From Elephas maximus indicus (Eukaryota; Chordata; Mammalia; Proboscidea; Elephantidae): a DNA stretch of 64,000 nt. The translations under genes were made by a program, and so were the position numbers. The notes under the pieces were generated by a model. That model saw nothing but the letters and a program-made list of their open reading frames with translations. It ran no database searches and had not been told where the DNA came from. The stretch lies in NCBI RefSeq assembly GCF_024166365.1, contig NC_064842.1, forward strand, positions 19,253,001 through 19,317,000, read 5' to 3'. Each line of letters begins with the position of its first letter. Position 1 is the stretch's first letter. Shown here piece after piece: positions 45,720 through 57,330 of the stretch.

Positions 45720-46362
45720 AATACACATTTGCTGTAATCATTAAAACAACACTGGACTATATAGAATAAATAGTAAAAGCCTCTCTATTCCACATCTGTC
45801 CCCCTGCATATGTGTGTATGTGTGATACACACATATCCAAATGACATTGCATTAATTTGCTTTTTTTTATGTAAGTACCTATAGATTTATTCATCTTAAT
45901 GACTGCTTTGTAACCAGAAGGATTTCCTTCTGACTGACATACAGAAAATTGCAGTTTTTTCACTAGTTCAAGAAAATGCATCAGTGAGCATCTTTATGCA
46001 TATATCTTGTAAACATGTTCACTTATTTCTGCAGCATAGATTTTTGGAAATGGAATAACTTCTGCAAAGGAGTATGCATATTTAAACATTTAATACATAT
46101 TGCTAAATTGTGCTCCAAAAATACTACTGATTTTCATTCCCCATCAACAATCTATGAGAGCGTGTGTTTCCTCGTTTCCCTTTTTAACATTGCACTTTGC
46201 TGACCTGATGGGTGAAAAATGGTGTCATATTGTTTTAAACTTGCCTAATTAATATAGTATGATTGAAGATTCTTCCAAATGTTCATTGACCATTCTTTTT
46301 CTAAGGATTAACATCGTGTAGCTTTTGTGCCTTTAAAAGTTTGGTTGTGTATGTGTAAAATA
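45720..46362 (-). mobile_element. Old L1 fragment, antisense (second piece)
   Basis: It includes 'ttgtaaccagaaggatttcc', 'gtgagcatctttatgcatat' and 'ttggaaatggaataacttct', typical of antisense L1 3' regions. Interrupted by the SINE at 46363. Confidence 0.65.
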
Positions 46363-46496
46363 GGAACCCTGGAGTGCAGTGGTTAAGAGCTCCCCTGTTG
46401 CATCCACCAGCCACTCCTTGGAAGCCCTGTGGGCTCAGTTCTACTCTGTCCCATAGGGTCGATATGAGTCACAATCTACTCAATGGCAACAGGTTT
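46363..46496 (+). mobile_element. AfroSINE with 12-bp perfect target-site duplication
   Basis: Flanked by ATGTGTAAAATA at 46351-46362 and 46497-46508. Head 'ggaaccctggagtgcagtgg', B box lost by a small deletion, short central form, tail 'gatatgagtcacaatctact'. Confidence 0.95.
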
Positions 46497-46508
46497 ATGT
46501 GTAAAATA

Positions 46509-47100
46509 ATTTTCTTACTAGTTTATAGCAGCTTTTAATAATTATATATATACAACAAATACTTTCTAGTTCGTCACCTATTTGTTAACTTTGTTTATAC
46601 AGTCTTTCATTTTTCAAACATTTTAACATTTTTTTATGGCGTTAAATCTGTCAATGTTTTCTTTTACGAATTTTTCTCTTGTGTCTTAAGAAAGCCTTCT
46701 TGACACCCATAATAAAAAGCACTTTTTTATAACTTTGAAAATAATCTTCAATTATGTAATGTCTTCTTTCTCATTAATAACTTTTGATTACTGGGCTCTT
46801 ACAAGATCAGATTTTGGTTTTACTGCTTAAGTCTGTTTTTTTTCCTACTTTTTTTTTTTTAACTTTTTAAAAATATTTACTTGATATCTATTTTGTCTTT
46901 TTTTAAGCTTTTCTAAACATTCCTTCTAGCTCTTTTTTCTGGTTGCTTACCCTCATATTTCTAAATAAATGCATATTCTGCTATTTCTTGATTTTTCAAT
47001 TTTTGGTATTACCTATTGATCTTTTACTACCAAAAATGAAAATTAGCTCCTTTTCTGTTCATTCCCCTCCCGTCATCCTCTCACTGTGGTTACATTTTTT
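46509..47100 (-). mobile_element. Old L1 fragment, antisense (third piece)
   Basis: Continues the L1 text ('ttcgtcacctatttgttaac', 'cttgtgtcttaagaaagcct'). AT-rich, no coding capacity. Confidence 0.6.
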
Positions 47101-47400
47101 TTAAAGTTAAGCCAGAGTCAGTGTGTGCATCGCCAGCTGAGCCATGCACAGTGCTATGATCACACATCTTTTTAGCTGTTTTTCCGGGAGTTAATAATTT
47201 TCCGATTTGCTTAATTGTCCATGCCAGTGGTGTGTTGGAGCCAGCTCTTACTGGTTCTTGAGAGCCAATTGTGGGCCTCTCCTGTCGACTCTGTGTTCAG
47301 TGACTTCACATTGGTAGCTTGAAACTGGCTCTAGTGGAACTGTTTATGCCACAGAATTCTTTTTTCTTCAGAGAGGTGGTTTATTAACACAGCACCGTAT

Positions 47401-47860
47401 GTTGCTGTTGTTAGGTGCTGTCCAGTCAACTCTGACTCATGATGACTTTACGTACCACAGAATGAAATGTCGCCCAGCCCTGCATCATCCTGGTGATTGC
47501 CAGCATGTTTAACTCCATCGTTGCAGCTGTTGTGCCGATCCATCTCACTGAGGTTCTACCTCGCCCTTGCTGGCCCTCTACTTCACCAAACATGATCTCC
47601 TCCTCTAGAGATGGTCCCTCCAGACAGATGTCCAAAGCAAGCGAATCAGACAGTGTTGTTGTGATCCATAAGGTTTCCATTGGCTAATTTTCAGAAGCTG
47701 ATCCCCAGGCCTTTCTTCCTAGTCTGTCTTAGTGTGGAAGCTCCACTCAAACCTGTCCACCATGAGTGACCCTGCTGGTATTTGAAATTCTCGTGGCATA
47801 GATTCCAGCATCATAGCAACACAGCTGCCGCCACAGTACGACAAACTGACAACAGGTGGT
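47401..47860 (-). mobile_element. Internally deleted RTE element (5' end joined to 3' end)
   Basis: On the - strand the first ~220 bases match the RTE 5' end (compare 2955-2740). The sequence then jumps directly to the last ~240 bases of an RTE (compare 59290-59532), ending in 'cacctaacaacagcaac'. The whole coding region between is missing. It resembles a short non-autonomous RTE derivative. Confidence 0.85.
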
Positions 47861-48290
47861 AGACCACTCTGTGTAAAAATATATATATAATTAATTCATA
47901 TCTCAGAGCTCTCCCATGGAGTGATAAAACTCTTCTCAGTTTAGTCAAACACAACCTGTAGTCAACATGTGAGTTTTTTTCCTTGGAGATGTCTCTGCTG
48001 GAGCTCTTCTTCTTTTGCTCCAATACATAATCGTTGCTCTAAGACTGATCCCAGCCATTTCCCTGGGAATTCCTGTAACCTCATTCCTGTTCTGAATTCC
48101 ACATGTTTCCTTAATTCCACTTCTTCCTCTTTCTTGGCTTACTCTCTCATGTTGGAGGAATGTATCCTCCAGTGGCTTCCTGGAAAAGGCTGCACAAATG
48201 ATAAATATTTTGAGATCTTGCATGTCCAAAAATATTTTTTCTGCTTTCAATTTTGATATTTGGTTAAAATTGAATATCTAGAATTGTTCT
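47861..48290. other. Intergenic sequence, probably old LINE-derived
   Basis: Contains 'ttcttggcttactctctcat' and 'gatcttgcatgtccaaaaat', reminiscent of old antisense LINE text also seen near 63650-63900. No gene is supported. Confidence 0.35.
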
Positions 48291-48299
48291 CCCACTAGA

Positions 48300-48660
48300 A
48301 TAATTCCTCAGAGAAATAAAGCTATCTCCTACACAACCGTGATGCCATCATAACACCTAAGAAAATTAACAGTAATTCCATAATATCATCTAGGATGTAG
48401 TCCATATTCAAAGTTCTCCAGTTGTTCAAAGAAATTTCCCCAATTGCCCAAGCTTTTGTTTTTGTCTACAAACAAAGATCCAACACTGCATTTGGTTGTT
48501 ATGTCTCTTTAGTATCTTAGTCTAAGATGATTTGTGTCCCCCTTTCATCTGTTTTTTTTTTTTTTAATGATAGTTGCTTTGTAAAGTGTCTCACTTTCTG
48601 AGTTGTCTCTTGGTGTCATTTAAGTTGTTTGCCTGTTATCCATTTTATTTTCTATAAGCT
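48300..48660 (-). mobile_element. Old L1 (L1M-like) fragment, antisense
   Basis: Includes 'catttggttgttatgtctct', a common old L1 3' segment in antisense. Diverged. Confidence 0.5.
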
Positions 48661-48674
48661 GGAAGTTAGATTTA

Positions 48675-48790
48675 GGGCTGCACTTTCCAATATGGTAGCC
48701 ACTAGTCACATGTGGCTTTTGAACACTTGAAATGTAACTAAAGCAATTGAAGAATTGAATTCATTTTTTTCTTTCAATATCTTTTATCCA
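48675..48790. mobile_element. hAT-like DNA transposon remnant
   Basis: 'ccaatatggtagccactagt', 'cacatgtggcttttgaacac' and 'ttgaaatgtaactaaagcaa' match the pattern also seen at 5990-6195. The exact family is uncertain. Confidence 0.45.
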
Positions 48791-48939
48791 ACATGTGGAG
48801 AAAAATATGATGAAAATTTAGTCATGTTCTTATTCTTTTAAGAGATTCCAAAGTAGTTTATTCCTAACTTTCAAAAGGCTATATATTAAAAATACAGATG
48901 TTTTTAAAAGAAGCTTTTTTTTCCCCAAAGGTAAGCATG

Positions 48940-49435
48940 TGTCTTAATTATCTAGTCCTGCTATAACAGAAATACCACAAATGGATGGCTTTAACAAAGA
49001 GGAATGTACTCTCTCGCAGTCTAGTAGGCTTTCTCTCTCTGTCAGCTCTGGAGGAAGGTCCTTGCCATCAATCTTCCTCTGGTCAAGGAGCTTCTCAGTG
49101 CAGGAACCTCAGGTCTAAAGGACACACTCTGCTCTGGTCATTACCCTCTTGGTGGTATGAAGTCCCCCACTCTCTGCTTGCCTCCCTTTCCTTTTATCTC
49201 TTGTAAGATAAAAGGTGGTGCAGGCCACACCCCAGGGAAGTTCCCTTTACATTGGATCAGGGATATGACCTGAGCGAGGGTGTTACATCCCACCCTAATC
49301 CTTTTTAACCACAGGCAGATTATGGTTTATAACACACAGGAAAATCACAAAATGAAGGACAACCACACAATACTGGGAATCATGGCCTAACCAAGTTGAC
49401 ACATATTTTTGGGGGACATAATTCAATCCATGACA
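48940..49435 (-). mobile_element. Solo LTR (ERVL-MaLR, MLT1/MST-like) with 5-bp target-site duplication
   Basis: TG...CA ends and a perfect 5-bp direct repeat GCATG at 48935-48939 and 49436-49440. Read on the - strand it begins TGTCATGGATTGAATTATG and ends 'agataattaagaca'. No internal provirus sequence is present, so it is a solo LTR. Same family as 4014-4537. Confidence 0.88.
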
Positions 49436-49446
49436 GCATGGTTAGC

Positions 49447-50235
49447 TCTGTTATTATTATTTTTATTGTACTTTAGATGAAGGTTTACAGAACAAACTAA
49501 TTTCTCATTAAACAATTAGTACATGCATAGTTGTATGACATTGGTTAACAACCCCACGACATATCAGTGCTCTCCCTTCTTGACTTTGGGTTCCCTATTA
49601 CCAGCTTTCCTGTCTCCTCCTGCCTTCTAGTCCTTGCCCCTGGGCTTGTGTGCCCCTTTAGTCTTATTTTGTTTTATGGGCATGTCTAATCTTTGGCTGA
49701 AGTGTGAACCTCAGGAGTGACTTCATTACTGAGCTAAAAGGGAGTCCAGGGGCCATAGTCTTGGGGTTTCTCCAATCTCTGTCAGGCCAGTAAGTCTGGT
49801 CTTTTTTTGTGAGTTAAAATTTTGTTCTACATTTTTCTCCTGCTCTGTCTGGGACCCTCTATTTTGATCCCTGTCAGAGCAGTCAGTGGTGGTAGCCAAG
49901 CACCATCTAGTTGTTTTGGACTCAGGCTGGTGGAGGCCGTGGTAGTTGTGGTCCATTAGTGATTTGGACTAATCTTTCCCTTGTATCTTTAGTTTTCTTC
50001 ATTTTCCCTTGCACCTGAAGGGGTGAGACCAGTGGAGTATCTTAGATGGGCACTCACAGGCTTTTATGACCCCAGTCGCTACTCATCAAAGTAGAACATA
50101 GAACATTTTCTTTATAAACTATGTTATGCCAATTGAGCTAGATCTTCCCTGAGTCCATGGTCCCCACAGCCCTAAGCCCAGCAATTTGGTCCCTCAGGGA
50201 GTTTGGATGTGTCTATGGAGCTTCCATGACCTTGC
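49447..50235 (-). mobile_element. L1 3' UTR, antisense
   Basis: Same 3' UTR family as 1-240, 44750-45710 (sense) and 58060-58860: 'tttagatgaaggtttacaga' near its 3' end, 'gactcaggctggtggaggcc', 'agggagtttggatgtgtcta'. Directly followed by an older L1. Confidence 0.8.
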
Positions 50236-51365
50236 TTTGTACTTTAGTTTTTTTTTAATTGTGGTAAAATATGTATAACATTAAGTTTGCCATTTTAACT
50301 ATTGTTAAGTATGAAATTCAGTGATATTAATTATATTCGCAATGTTGTGCAACCATTACCACTATCTATTTCCCAAACACTTTCATCACCCTAACAGAAA
50401 CTCTGGACCCATTAAGCAATAACTCCCCATTCCCCCCTCCTTCTAAACCCTGGTACCTCTAATCTATTTTCTGTCTCTATGAACTTATCTATTCTGGATA
50501 TTTCATATAAGTGGAATCATATAGTATTTGTCCTCTTGTGCCTGACTTATTTCACTTAGCATAATGTTTTCAAGGTTCATCCACGCTGTAGCATGTATTA
50601 GAATTTCATTCATGATATGGCTGCCTGATATTCCATTGTATAATATGTATATACCACATTTTGTTATCCATTTATCAGTTGGTGGACACTCGGGTTGTTT
50701 CTATCTTTTTGGCTATTGTGAATAATGCTGCTATGAATATTAGTGTACAAATATTTGTTTGAATCCCTGCTTTCAGTTCTTTTGGGTATATAAATAGAAG
50801 TGCAATTGCTAGGTCATATGATAATTTTATGCTTAACTTTTTGAGGAACTGCCAAACTGTTTTCCACAGCAGCTGTACTTTTTTTTTTAACATCCCACCA
50901 TCAATGGTGAAGGTCCCAATTTCTCCGTACCCTTGCCGACACTTGCTATTTTTGGGTTTTTTAATAATAGCCATGCTAGTTTTTTTTTTAGTGAGTGTGG
51001 AGTGAGATCTCATTGTGATTTTGATTTCTATTTCCTTAATGACTAATCCTTGAGCATTTTTTATGGGTTTCTTTGCCATTTGTATATCTTCTGTAGTGAA
51101 ATGTCTGCTCAAGTTCTTTGCACATTTTTAAATTGGGTTATTTGTCTTTTTGTTGTTGAGTTTTAGGAGCTCTTTACAAGCTCCTGTTATTAAACGTTTA
51201 CCAGATGTATGATTTGTAAATATTTTCTTCCATTCTGTAGATTGTTTTTTCACTTTGTTGCTAAAGTCCTTTAATGCACAAAAGTTTTTAATTTTGATGA
51301 AGTTCCATTTATCTGTTTCGTCTTTTGTTGCTCATGCTTTTGGTGTTGTATCTAAGAATCGATTG
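50236..51365 (-). mobile_element. Older L1 3' region, antisense
   Basis: It has the classic antisense L1 3' order ('aattgtggtaaaatatgtat', 'ggaatcatatagtatttgtc', 'gaggaactgccaaactgttt', 'cattgtgattttgatttcta'). The minus-strand peptide 50675-51112 still resembles L1 ORF2 C-terminal text but is broken. Confidence 0.85.
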
Positions 51366-51499
51366 TCAAATTCTGAGTTTTTAATTTTATATAATTGCAA
51401 TTAATTTAAAGTTAAAAGCCGATACTGAATTTAGTTATTGGAAAAAATTTAAGTATGTTTGGAACATCTTAGATATTTGAATCTATTTTTTCAACTGTC

Positions 51500-51835
51500 A
51501 TAAAATTTCATTTTGTGAACTAGAAGTACAAATCAAGTATTTCCAATAAAAATTTGTCGTCTGAGTTGAATTGTGCCTTAAGTGTAAAAATACACATTGT
51601 AATTTGAAGATTCAGTACAACAAAGAATGTATACTATCTCATTAATATTTTTATATTCATTGTGTGTTGAAATGCTAATATTTTGGGTATATTGAGTTAA
51701 AATATATTACTAAATTAATTTTACTTGTGGGTTTTTTGTTTCTGTTTTTTTTAATTAAAAGAATTAAAATTGTACCAGAAACTTTAAAATTGCATATGTG
51801 TTTCACATTATATTTCTATTAACATGTGCTTACCT
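51500..51835. mobile_element. DNA transposon-like AT-rich remnant
   Basis: 'tgtaaaaatacacattgtaa', 'ctatctcattaatattttta' and 'tgcatatgtgtttcacatta' follow the inner order of the same hAT-like elements as at 48675. Ends are not clear. Confidence 0.4.
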
Positions 51836-52124
51836 CGTGGCTTGATTAAATTCAAGGTGAACATTTTTGGCAAGAAGACTTTCTAGCTGATGTATATTTC
51901 AAATCGCATCACAGTTGAAGGCACATAATGTCAGATTATCCCACTATTCCTGATGCTAATTTTGATCACATGGTTAAGAAGGAGACTGCCTGGACTCTCC
52001 ATTGTAAAGACAGACTTCTCTCTTTGCAATTAAAAATCCTTGCAGATATCCTGTTATCACAAAACCGGTCACCTAGTGGTTTTAATATCCTTTGATGGTC
52101 CTTGTCTGAATAAATTATTACATT

Positions 52125-52325
52125 ATCCACTGCCATGGAGTCAATTCCGACTCATAGCACCCATATAGGACAGAGTAGAACTGCCCCCATAGAGTTTCCA
52201 AGGGTGTAACTCATTAGGGAAACAGGCTGCCACATCTTTCTCCCAAACAGCGGCTAGTGGGCTTGAATCGCTGACCTTTAAGTTAGCAGCCAAGCGCTTT
52301 AACCACTGCGCCATCAGGTCTCCTT
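52125..52325 (-). mobile_element. AfroSINE, long form, antisense, with 12-bp target-site duplication
   Basis: Flanked by AATTATTACATT at 52113-52124 and 52326-52337. Tail 'gagtcaattccgactcatag', central segment kept, B-box region 'gggcttgaatcgctgacctt', head 'ccactgcgccatcaggtctc'. Confidence 0.94.
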
Positions 52326-52337
52326 AATTATTACATT

Positions 52338-52475
52338 TAAAAAAAAAAAAACCCATTGCCCTCCAGTCAATTCTGTCTGATAGTGACCCTATAGGACAGA
52401 CCAGAACTACCCCACAGGGTTTCCTGCTAACCTTTTGGTTAGCAGCCAAACTCTGAACCACTATGCCACTAGGGT
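52338..52475 (-). mobile_element. AfroSINE, short form, antisense
   Basis: Poly-A-like start, tail 'agtcaattctgtctgatagt', short centre, head 'ccactatgccactaggg'. The B box is lost. Second of three tandem same-strand copies. Confidence 0.92.
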
Positions 52476-52620
52476 TAGGGTCACCAAATGATGATTTTCT
52501 TGTCTCTCCACACACGTTTATTAGCTGCCATTCTTCTCTACAGAAGAGCTCCTTCCCCAATTTTTTCCCCTTTCTTTCATTCTCTCTCTGTCTATATACT
52601 TACACAGAATATAAAACAAT

Positions 52621-52829
52621 AAAAAAAAAAAAAAACCCACTGCCGCCGAGTCAATTCCGACTCCTAGCGACCCTAGAGGACAGAGTAGAATTGCCCCATA
52701 GAATTTTCTAAACTGTAAGCAGATAATCAGGTCTTTCTTCCACTGAGCCTCTGGGTGGGTTTGAACTTCCAACCTTGCATGCGATTACCAGCAATAGTGC
52801 ACTTAATTGTTGTGCCCCTAGGGCTCCTT
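52621..52829 (-). mobile_element. AfroSINE, long form, antisense
   Basis: A-rich start, tail 'gccgagtcaattccgactcc', central segment 'cactgagcctctgggtgggt', head 'gcccctagggctcct'. Third copy of the cluster. Confidence 0.93.
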
Positions 52830-52951
52830 TCATCTATATTGTTGACCATAAAATTAAAGCATTATACCTAGAGCAAGTCTTTTTATTCCATGCATGTTAA
52901 AACTAAATCTTGGGTAGCCTCAGTTTTCATACTTGCAAAATTGAGATTATA

Positions 52952-53272
52952 TTGTCGTTGTTGAGTGCAGCACAGAACAAAACACTGCCTGGTCCTACGC
53001 CATCCTCACAGTCATTGCTATTTTTGAGTCCATTGTTGCAACTACTGTGTCGATCCATCACATTGAGGGTCTTCCTCTTTTTGCTGACCCTCTACAAAGC
53101 ATGATGTCCTTCTCCAGGGACTGGTCCTTCCTGATTAACATGTCCAAAGTACGTGAGGCAAATCTCCCTATCCTTGGTTCCAAGGAGCATTCTGTACTTC
53201 TTCCAAGACAGACTTGTTCATTGTCTGGCAGTCCATGGTATACTCAATATTCTTCACCAACTCCATAATTCA
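52952..53272 (-). mobile_element. RTE LINE 3' fragment, antisense
   Basis: It matches the RTE 3' region of 59170-59500 in reverse complement ('gtccttctccagggactggt', 'tgttcattgtctggcagtcc'). The extreme tail is diverged. Confidence 0.85.
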
Positions 53273-53711
53273 AAGGTATCATTATACCCGTCTGAAAATG
53301 AGAACAAGAAATAGTATATGCACAGTTCTGAGCTCATTTTTATTACTGTGTGCTGTTTTTTTTTTAGGAACTCTACCTGACTCCAGAGTGCTGTGCTGTG
53401 CAAGCTTCTGCTCCTACCACCACCATGCTCCTCCTGAGTTTCCATCTCCTTTTTGACTGTCTAAATCCTCCTCCACTCTCCAAGGCAAGATGCTAAATCT
53501 CTGCTCCTCTGTGGAGCCGCCCAGACCACCTTAGCTTGAAGGGATCCCATCCTTTCCTGAGTTGTGGTAAAGACTGGGCCCTCTGCTAACCATGAGTTAT
53601 CAGCTTCTCTACTTGGAACAAGCTTTTTAATCTCTCAATGCTTCTGTCTATAAAATGAGGATAGTAAGAAAAAACCCTAAAAAAAAAAAAAAACCATTGC
53701 TGTCAAGTCCA

Positions 53712-54070
53712 CCTCCATACTGCTTATCCCACACACCAAGCTCACTCTCATCTCAAGGCCTGGAATGCCCTTCCCTTGCCCAGATCTTCTCTTGGCTTCC
53801 CCTTTCCCATCATTCAGGTCTTTGCTGAAAACATACTTCCTTAAAGAGGCTCTCTCTGACTCCCCAGTCTAAGGAAGCACACCTCCCTCCTTTACACTCT
53901 ATCTCCTTACCCCACATTATTTTTCTTCCACAACTGATTGTCACCAGACACTGCATTAGGTATTGGTTTATTGTCTACTCCCACATAGACTTGACCAGAA
54001 GCTTTGGGAGAGCAGTAGTTACCCCATAAATATTTGTGGAATAAATGGATGAGTGAATTCGTGAATGAGT
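53712..54070 (+). repeat. L2 LINE 3' fossil
   Basis: 'tcatctcaaggcctggaatg', 'cattcaggtctttgctgaaa', 'ccttaaagaggctctctctg' and 'aaatatttgtggaataaatg' in the usual L2 order. Confidence 0.8.
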
Positions 54071-54284
54071 GAGCTTGTGGTTGGGCTGGTTGGGCACACA
54101 TTTAATTTGCTAATCAGTAGATAACTCAGGAACAATCCTGACGTATTTTACTATCAGATATTTGATTAAACATATTGGTTAGTGATCATTTTTGGACTTT
54201 TTCAAGTTATTAAATAGCCCCATTTCCCAGCATACAATGGAACAAGTTTGTATTGATAAGTATGGTTTATATATTTTTGGAAAA

Positions 54285-54470
54285 GAAGAATTAACATTTT
54301 ATTGCTCACTATGTTCTAGGCACTTGGCATATATTATGATTTCATTTATTATTTCCTTTCATTTTTTTCCCAGCAACTCTGAGATAGACGTTTCCATTTT
54401 ATAAAGAGACAATCTGAGGTCCAGAGAGGTTAAGTACTTGCCTAAAGTCATGAAACATGTTATAGAATTC
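54285..54470 (-). repeat. MIR SINE fossil, antisense
   Basis: 'ctatgttctaggcacttggc', 'attttataaagagacaatct' and 'gaggttaagtacttgcctaa' follow antisense MIR. Confidence 0.7.
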
Positions 54471-54511
54471 ATACAGTCTTATACTCAACATAAAGTTGTA
54501 TGTTCCATGCC

Positions 54512-54730
54512 TATAAAAAAGACAAAAAACAGTTGCTGTCCAGTCAATTCTGACTCTTGATGACCCGATTTGTATCAGAGTAGAACTGTGCTCCATAGCG
54601 TTTTCCATGGCTGATTTTTCTTAAGTAGATCACCAGGTCAGCCTTCCGAGGTGCCTCTGGGTGGACTTGAACCTCCAACCTTTCAATTAGCAGCTGAGTA
54701 CCTTAACCCTTTGCACTACCCAAGGATTCT
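54512..54730 (-). mobile_element. AfroSINE, long form, antisense
   Basis: Tail 'cagtcaattctgactcttga', centre 'ccgaggtgcctctgggtgga', B box region 'cttgaacctccaaccttt', head 'gcactacccaaggattct'. Confidence 0.92.
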
Positions 54731-54739
54731 GTCTATATG

Positions 54740-55480
54740 AAGGCCATTGCCTTTATCATTGAATGGTAGCCTTGGGAGGACATTTAGACATCATTTAATG
54801 CAGCCAAAATAAAAAAAAATTTTTTTTTGATTTTTTTTTTTTTTTTCTTATGTCACAGGAAGGAGAACTAAGACCCAGATTGGCCAGGGGACTTGTCCAC
54901 TCACCTGCTTAATCAGAGAGCCAGTCCCAAAGCTTTGCAGGCCTTCACACAGCCTCCCTTTCTGTCCCCAGTGTGCATATTTGTACACTGTGTAGCGTCA
55001 CACCTGGTTACAAAAGCCAGTACGAGGGAGTGATGTTTTGAAAAGAATGAAGCAAAACCCAACCCACAAGAGAACTGCTTAGATGCAAATTTTAAAGTAT
55101 TACTATTTTAGCCTTTTGTTGCTGATAAAACCTCCGATCCCTAAAGCTTTAGAACGGCTAACGGTGATGATGATTATACACGGTGAACATAAATTAATGT
55201 CACTGACCTGTATACGTGAAGACAGTTGAAATGGCAAGTGTTCTGTTATATATTTACAGCGATTAAAAAGAGATGTCTCCCCTACTCAAGAAGAGATAGC
55301 AATAAAATTGGTTTCACACACGCGCGTGCCTGCACATGCACACGCGTCTCTAAAGCTTCAGCAATTGCTCTTTCTAGAATGGGAAGACTGTCAGTGTCTG
55401 ATTGCTGTCATTTCAGTGTTCTTACTTCGTGATCTTTTCTAAGTGCAGCAGTTCGCTCTCATTGTTAAAATGGGAGGTAA
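54740..55480. other. Intergenic sequence, no gene seen
   Basis: It contains a T-rich run near 54819-54847 and an alternating CA/CG patch at 55315-55350 (cacacacgcgcgtgcctgca). No coding or RNA gene is supported. Confidence 0.5.
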
Positions 55481-55640
55481 TTGTAGTATGGTCGGAAGAG
55501 CACTCGGTTCGGAGTCAGAAAATCTGGGCCTGTCACAACGCTGCTTGCTACCTACTGCTGGTGTAACTTTAAGCAAATCTCTGAACAGCTGGATCTCAGT
55601 TTTCTAACCTATAAAAATGGAGACAATAGCCAATTTCAGC
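55480..55640 (+). repeat. MIR SINE fossil, 5' half
   Basis: 'tggtcggaagagcactcggt', 'tcggagtcagaaaatctggg', 'gtaactttaagcaaatctct' and 'tctcagttttctaacctata' follow the MIR consensus. Confidence 0.75.
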
Positions 55641-55830
55641 TAACACTTACCAAGTCTCAGGTGCTCTTTTAAGAGTTTACATTTAATTCTCACAGTGACA
55701 CTATGACGGAGACACGATTACCTCATTTTACAGAGGAGGAAACTGGGGCTCAGCGAGGTTAAGTGACTGGCTCAAAGTCACAGGGCTGGAGAGACCAGAG
55801 CTGGGGTTGTGAGCTGGAGGTGCCGACCAG
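55641..55830 (-). repeat. MIR SINE fossil, antisense
   Basis: 'cattttacagaggaggaaac', 'aggttaagtgactggctcaa' and 'agtcacagggctggagagac' are antisense MIR, head to head with the preceding copy. Confidence 0.75.
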
Positions 55831-55910
55831 AGTTTCTGCTCTTGACTGGGGCCCACAGTCCCTTAGATGCTCTCTTCACACTGCATCTTAGAACAACAGC
55901 TCAGGGGTGG

Positions 55911-56107
55911 CACCAGTTGCTGTCAAGTTGATTCCAACTCATGGCGACCCCAGGTGTGTGTCAAAGTAGAACTGTGCTCCATAGGGTTTTCAGTGGCTGA
56001 GCTTTTGGAAATGGATTGCCAGGCTTTTCTTCTGTGGTGCCTCTGGGTGGACTTGAAACTTCCGGTTAGCAGCTGAGCGCGTTTACCATTTTCACCACCT
56101 GGGGACC
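55911..56107 (-). mobile_element. AfroSINE, long form, antisense
   Basis: Tail 'aagttgattccaactcatgg', centre 'tggtgcctctgggtggactt', head region 'ttcaccacctggggacccc'. Confidence 0.92.
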
Positions 56108-56599
56108 CCACAAGAGTATAAACCTGAGTCTAATAAAATGGAAGGTATTACTATTTTTTTTATTAGGGTTAACGTTTTGTTGGAATCATGACATATGCTT
56201 TTATTCATCCAGGGACCAAATTTTTTTTTTTTTCGGTCAAGACTCATTTCTAATTTTGAATTGAAAGTGAATTGAAAGAGAGGATTTTAAATGGACGTTT
56301 TCTTTACAGCAATCATTCGTGGAACTTTTGCATTTGGAACAAGGTATTCATGTTTGCGTTTGAGGAAGATTTTGAAAGGCACAAGATGTTAAGGCATAAC
56401 TCTGAGAGCTGTTTCACTGGCAACAATATAAACTAACTACATTTGGGGGAAAAAAAGAAGAGAAAAGGATAATAGGTAAAAAATAGCATACAATTATGGA
56501 ACTATTAAACTTCTGTGCAAACTAATAAACCACCCCCTTAGAAACTACCCCTCCTCTCCTAAAAGATAATTGCCACTAAGTTGAAACTAAAATTTTCTC

Positions 56600-57330
56600 C
56601 AGTGGGTTCACTCACTCACTCATTCATTTAAAAATAGTTTTTGATTATCTGCTATGTGCCGGCTACTCCTCCAGGCCCAGAGGATACAGCAGTGGAGAAG
56701 ACCACCGAGACATTCTGCTTAGGAAGATTATGTTTAGTGAGGGGAGACAGGCAAAAGCAAGTAAACAAGATAAGGTTGGATGGTGGTGTGGTGTGTGCTC
56801 TGAAGCGGCCTTTAGAGGGTGCTGGGAGTGCTGCCTTAAAGGGAAACTTCAGGAAAGGGCCTGGAGGGGACTCTGAGCAGATACCTAGATATAGCCATGC
56901 ACTGACCTGAGGAAGAGCATTCTTGACCACAGGGTACATCTCGTTTATGGAATAGAAAGGCCGGTATGGTTGGAGTGGAGTGAACTCTAGGAGAAATGGC
57001 AGATGCAATCACTTAAGACCATACAGGTCATGATCAAGGAGTTATGAGTTTGGATTTTATTCTAAGGGCGCTGGGAAGCTGTTTGTGAGCTTTAAACAGG
57101 GAAGTAACAAAATCTGGCTTATGTATTTAAAGGTCTTGTTGGCGGCTGTGTGGAGGATACCTATGAGGGGAGGGTGAAGCAGGAAGGCCAATGAGGAGGC
57201 TATGACAGGCATCCAGGAGAGAGGCTGTGGCTGGGGTTTACACTGGGATCATAGCCATGCAGACTAGAAATGGATTGGATTTGGGGTACATTTTGGAGTT
57301 GGACTTGACAGACACCAACGATTGACAGAC
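56600..57330. repeat. Ancient LINE-like fossil (probably L2 class)
   Basis: 'cagaggatacagcagtggag', 'tatgagtttggattttattc', 'gaagctgtttgtgagcttta' and 'aggaggctatgacaggcatc' follow a familiar old mammalian dispersed repeat. Related stretches lie near 32770-33180 and 41030-41230. Family and orientation are uncertain. Confidence 0.45.
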
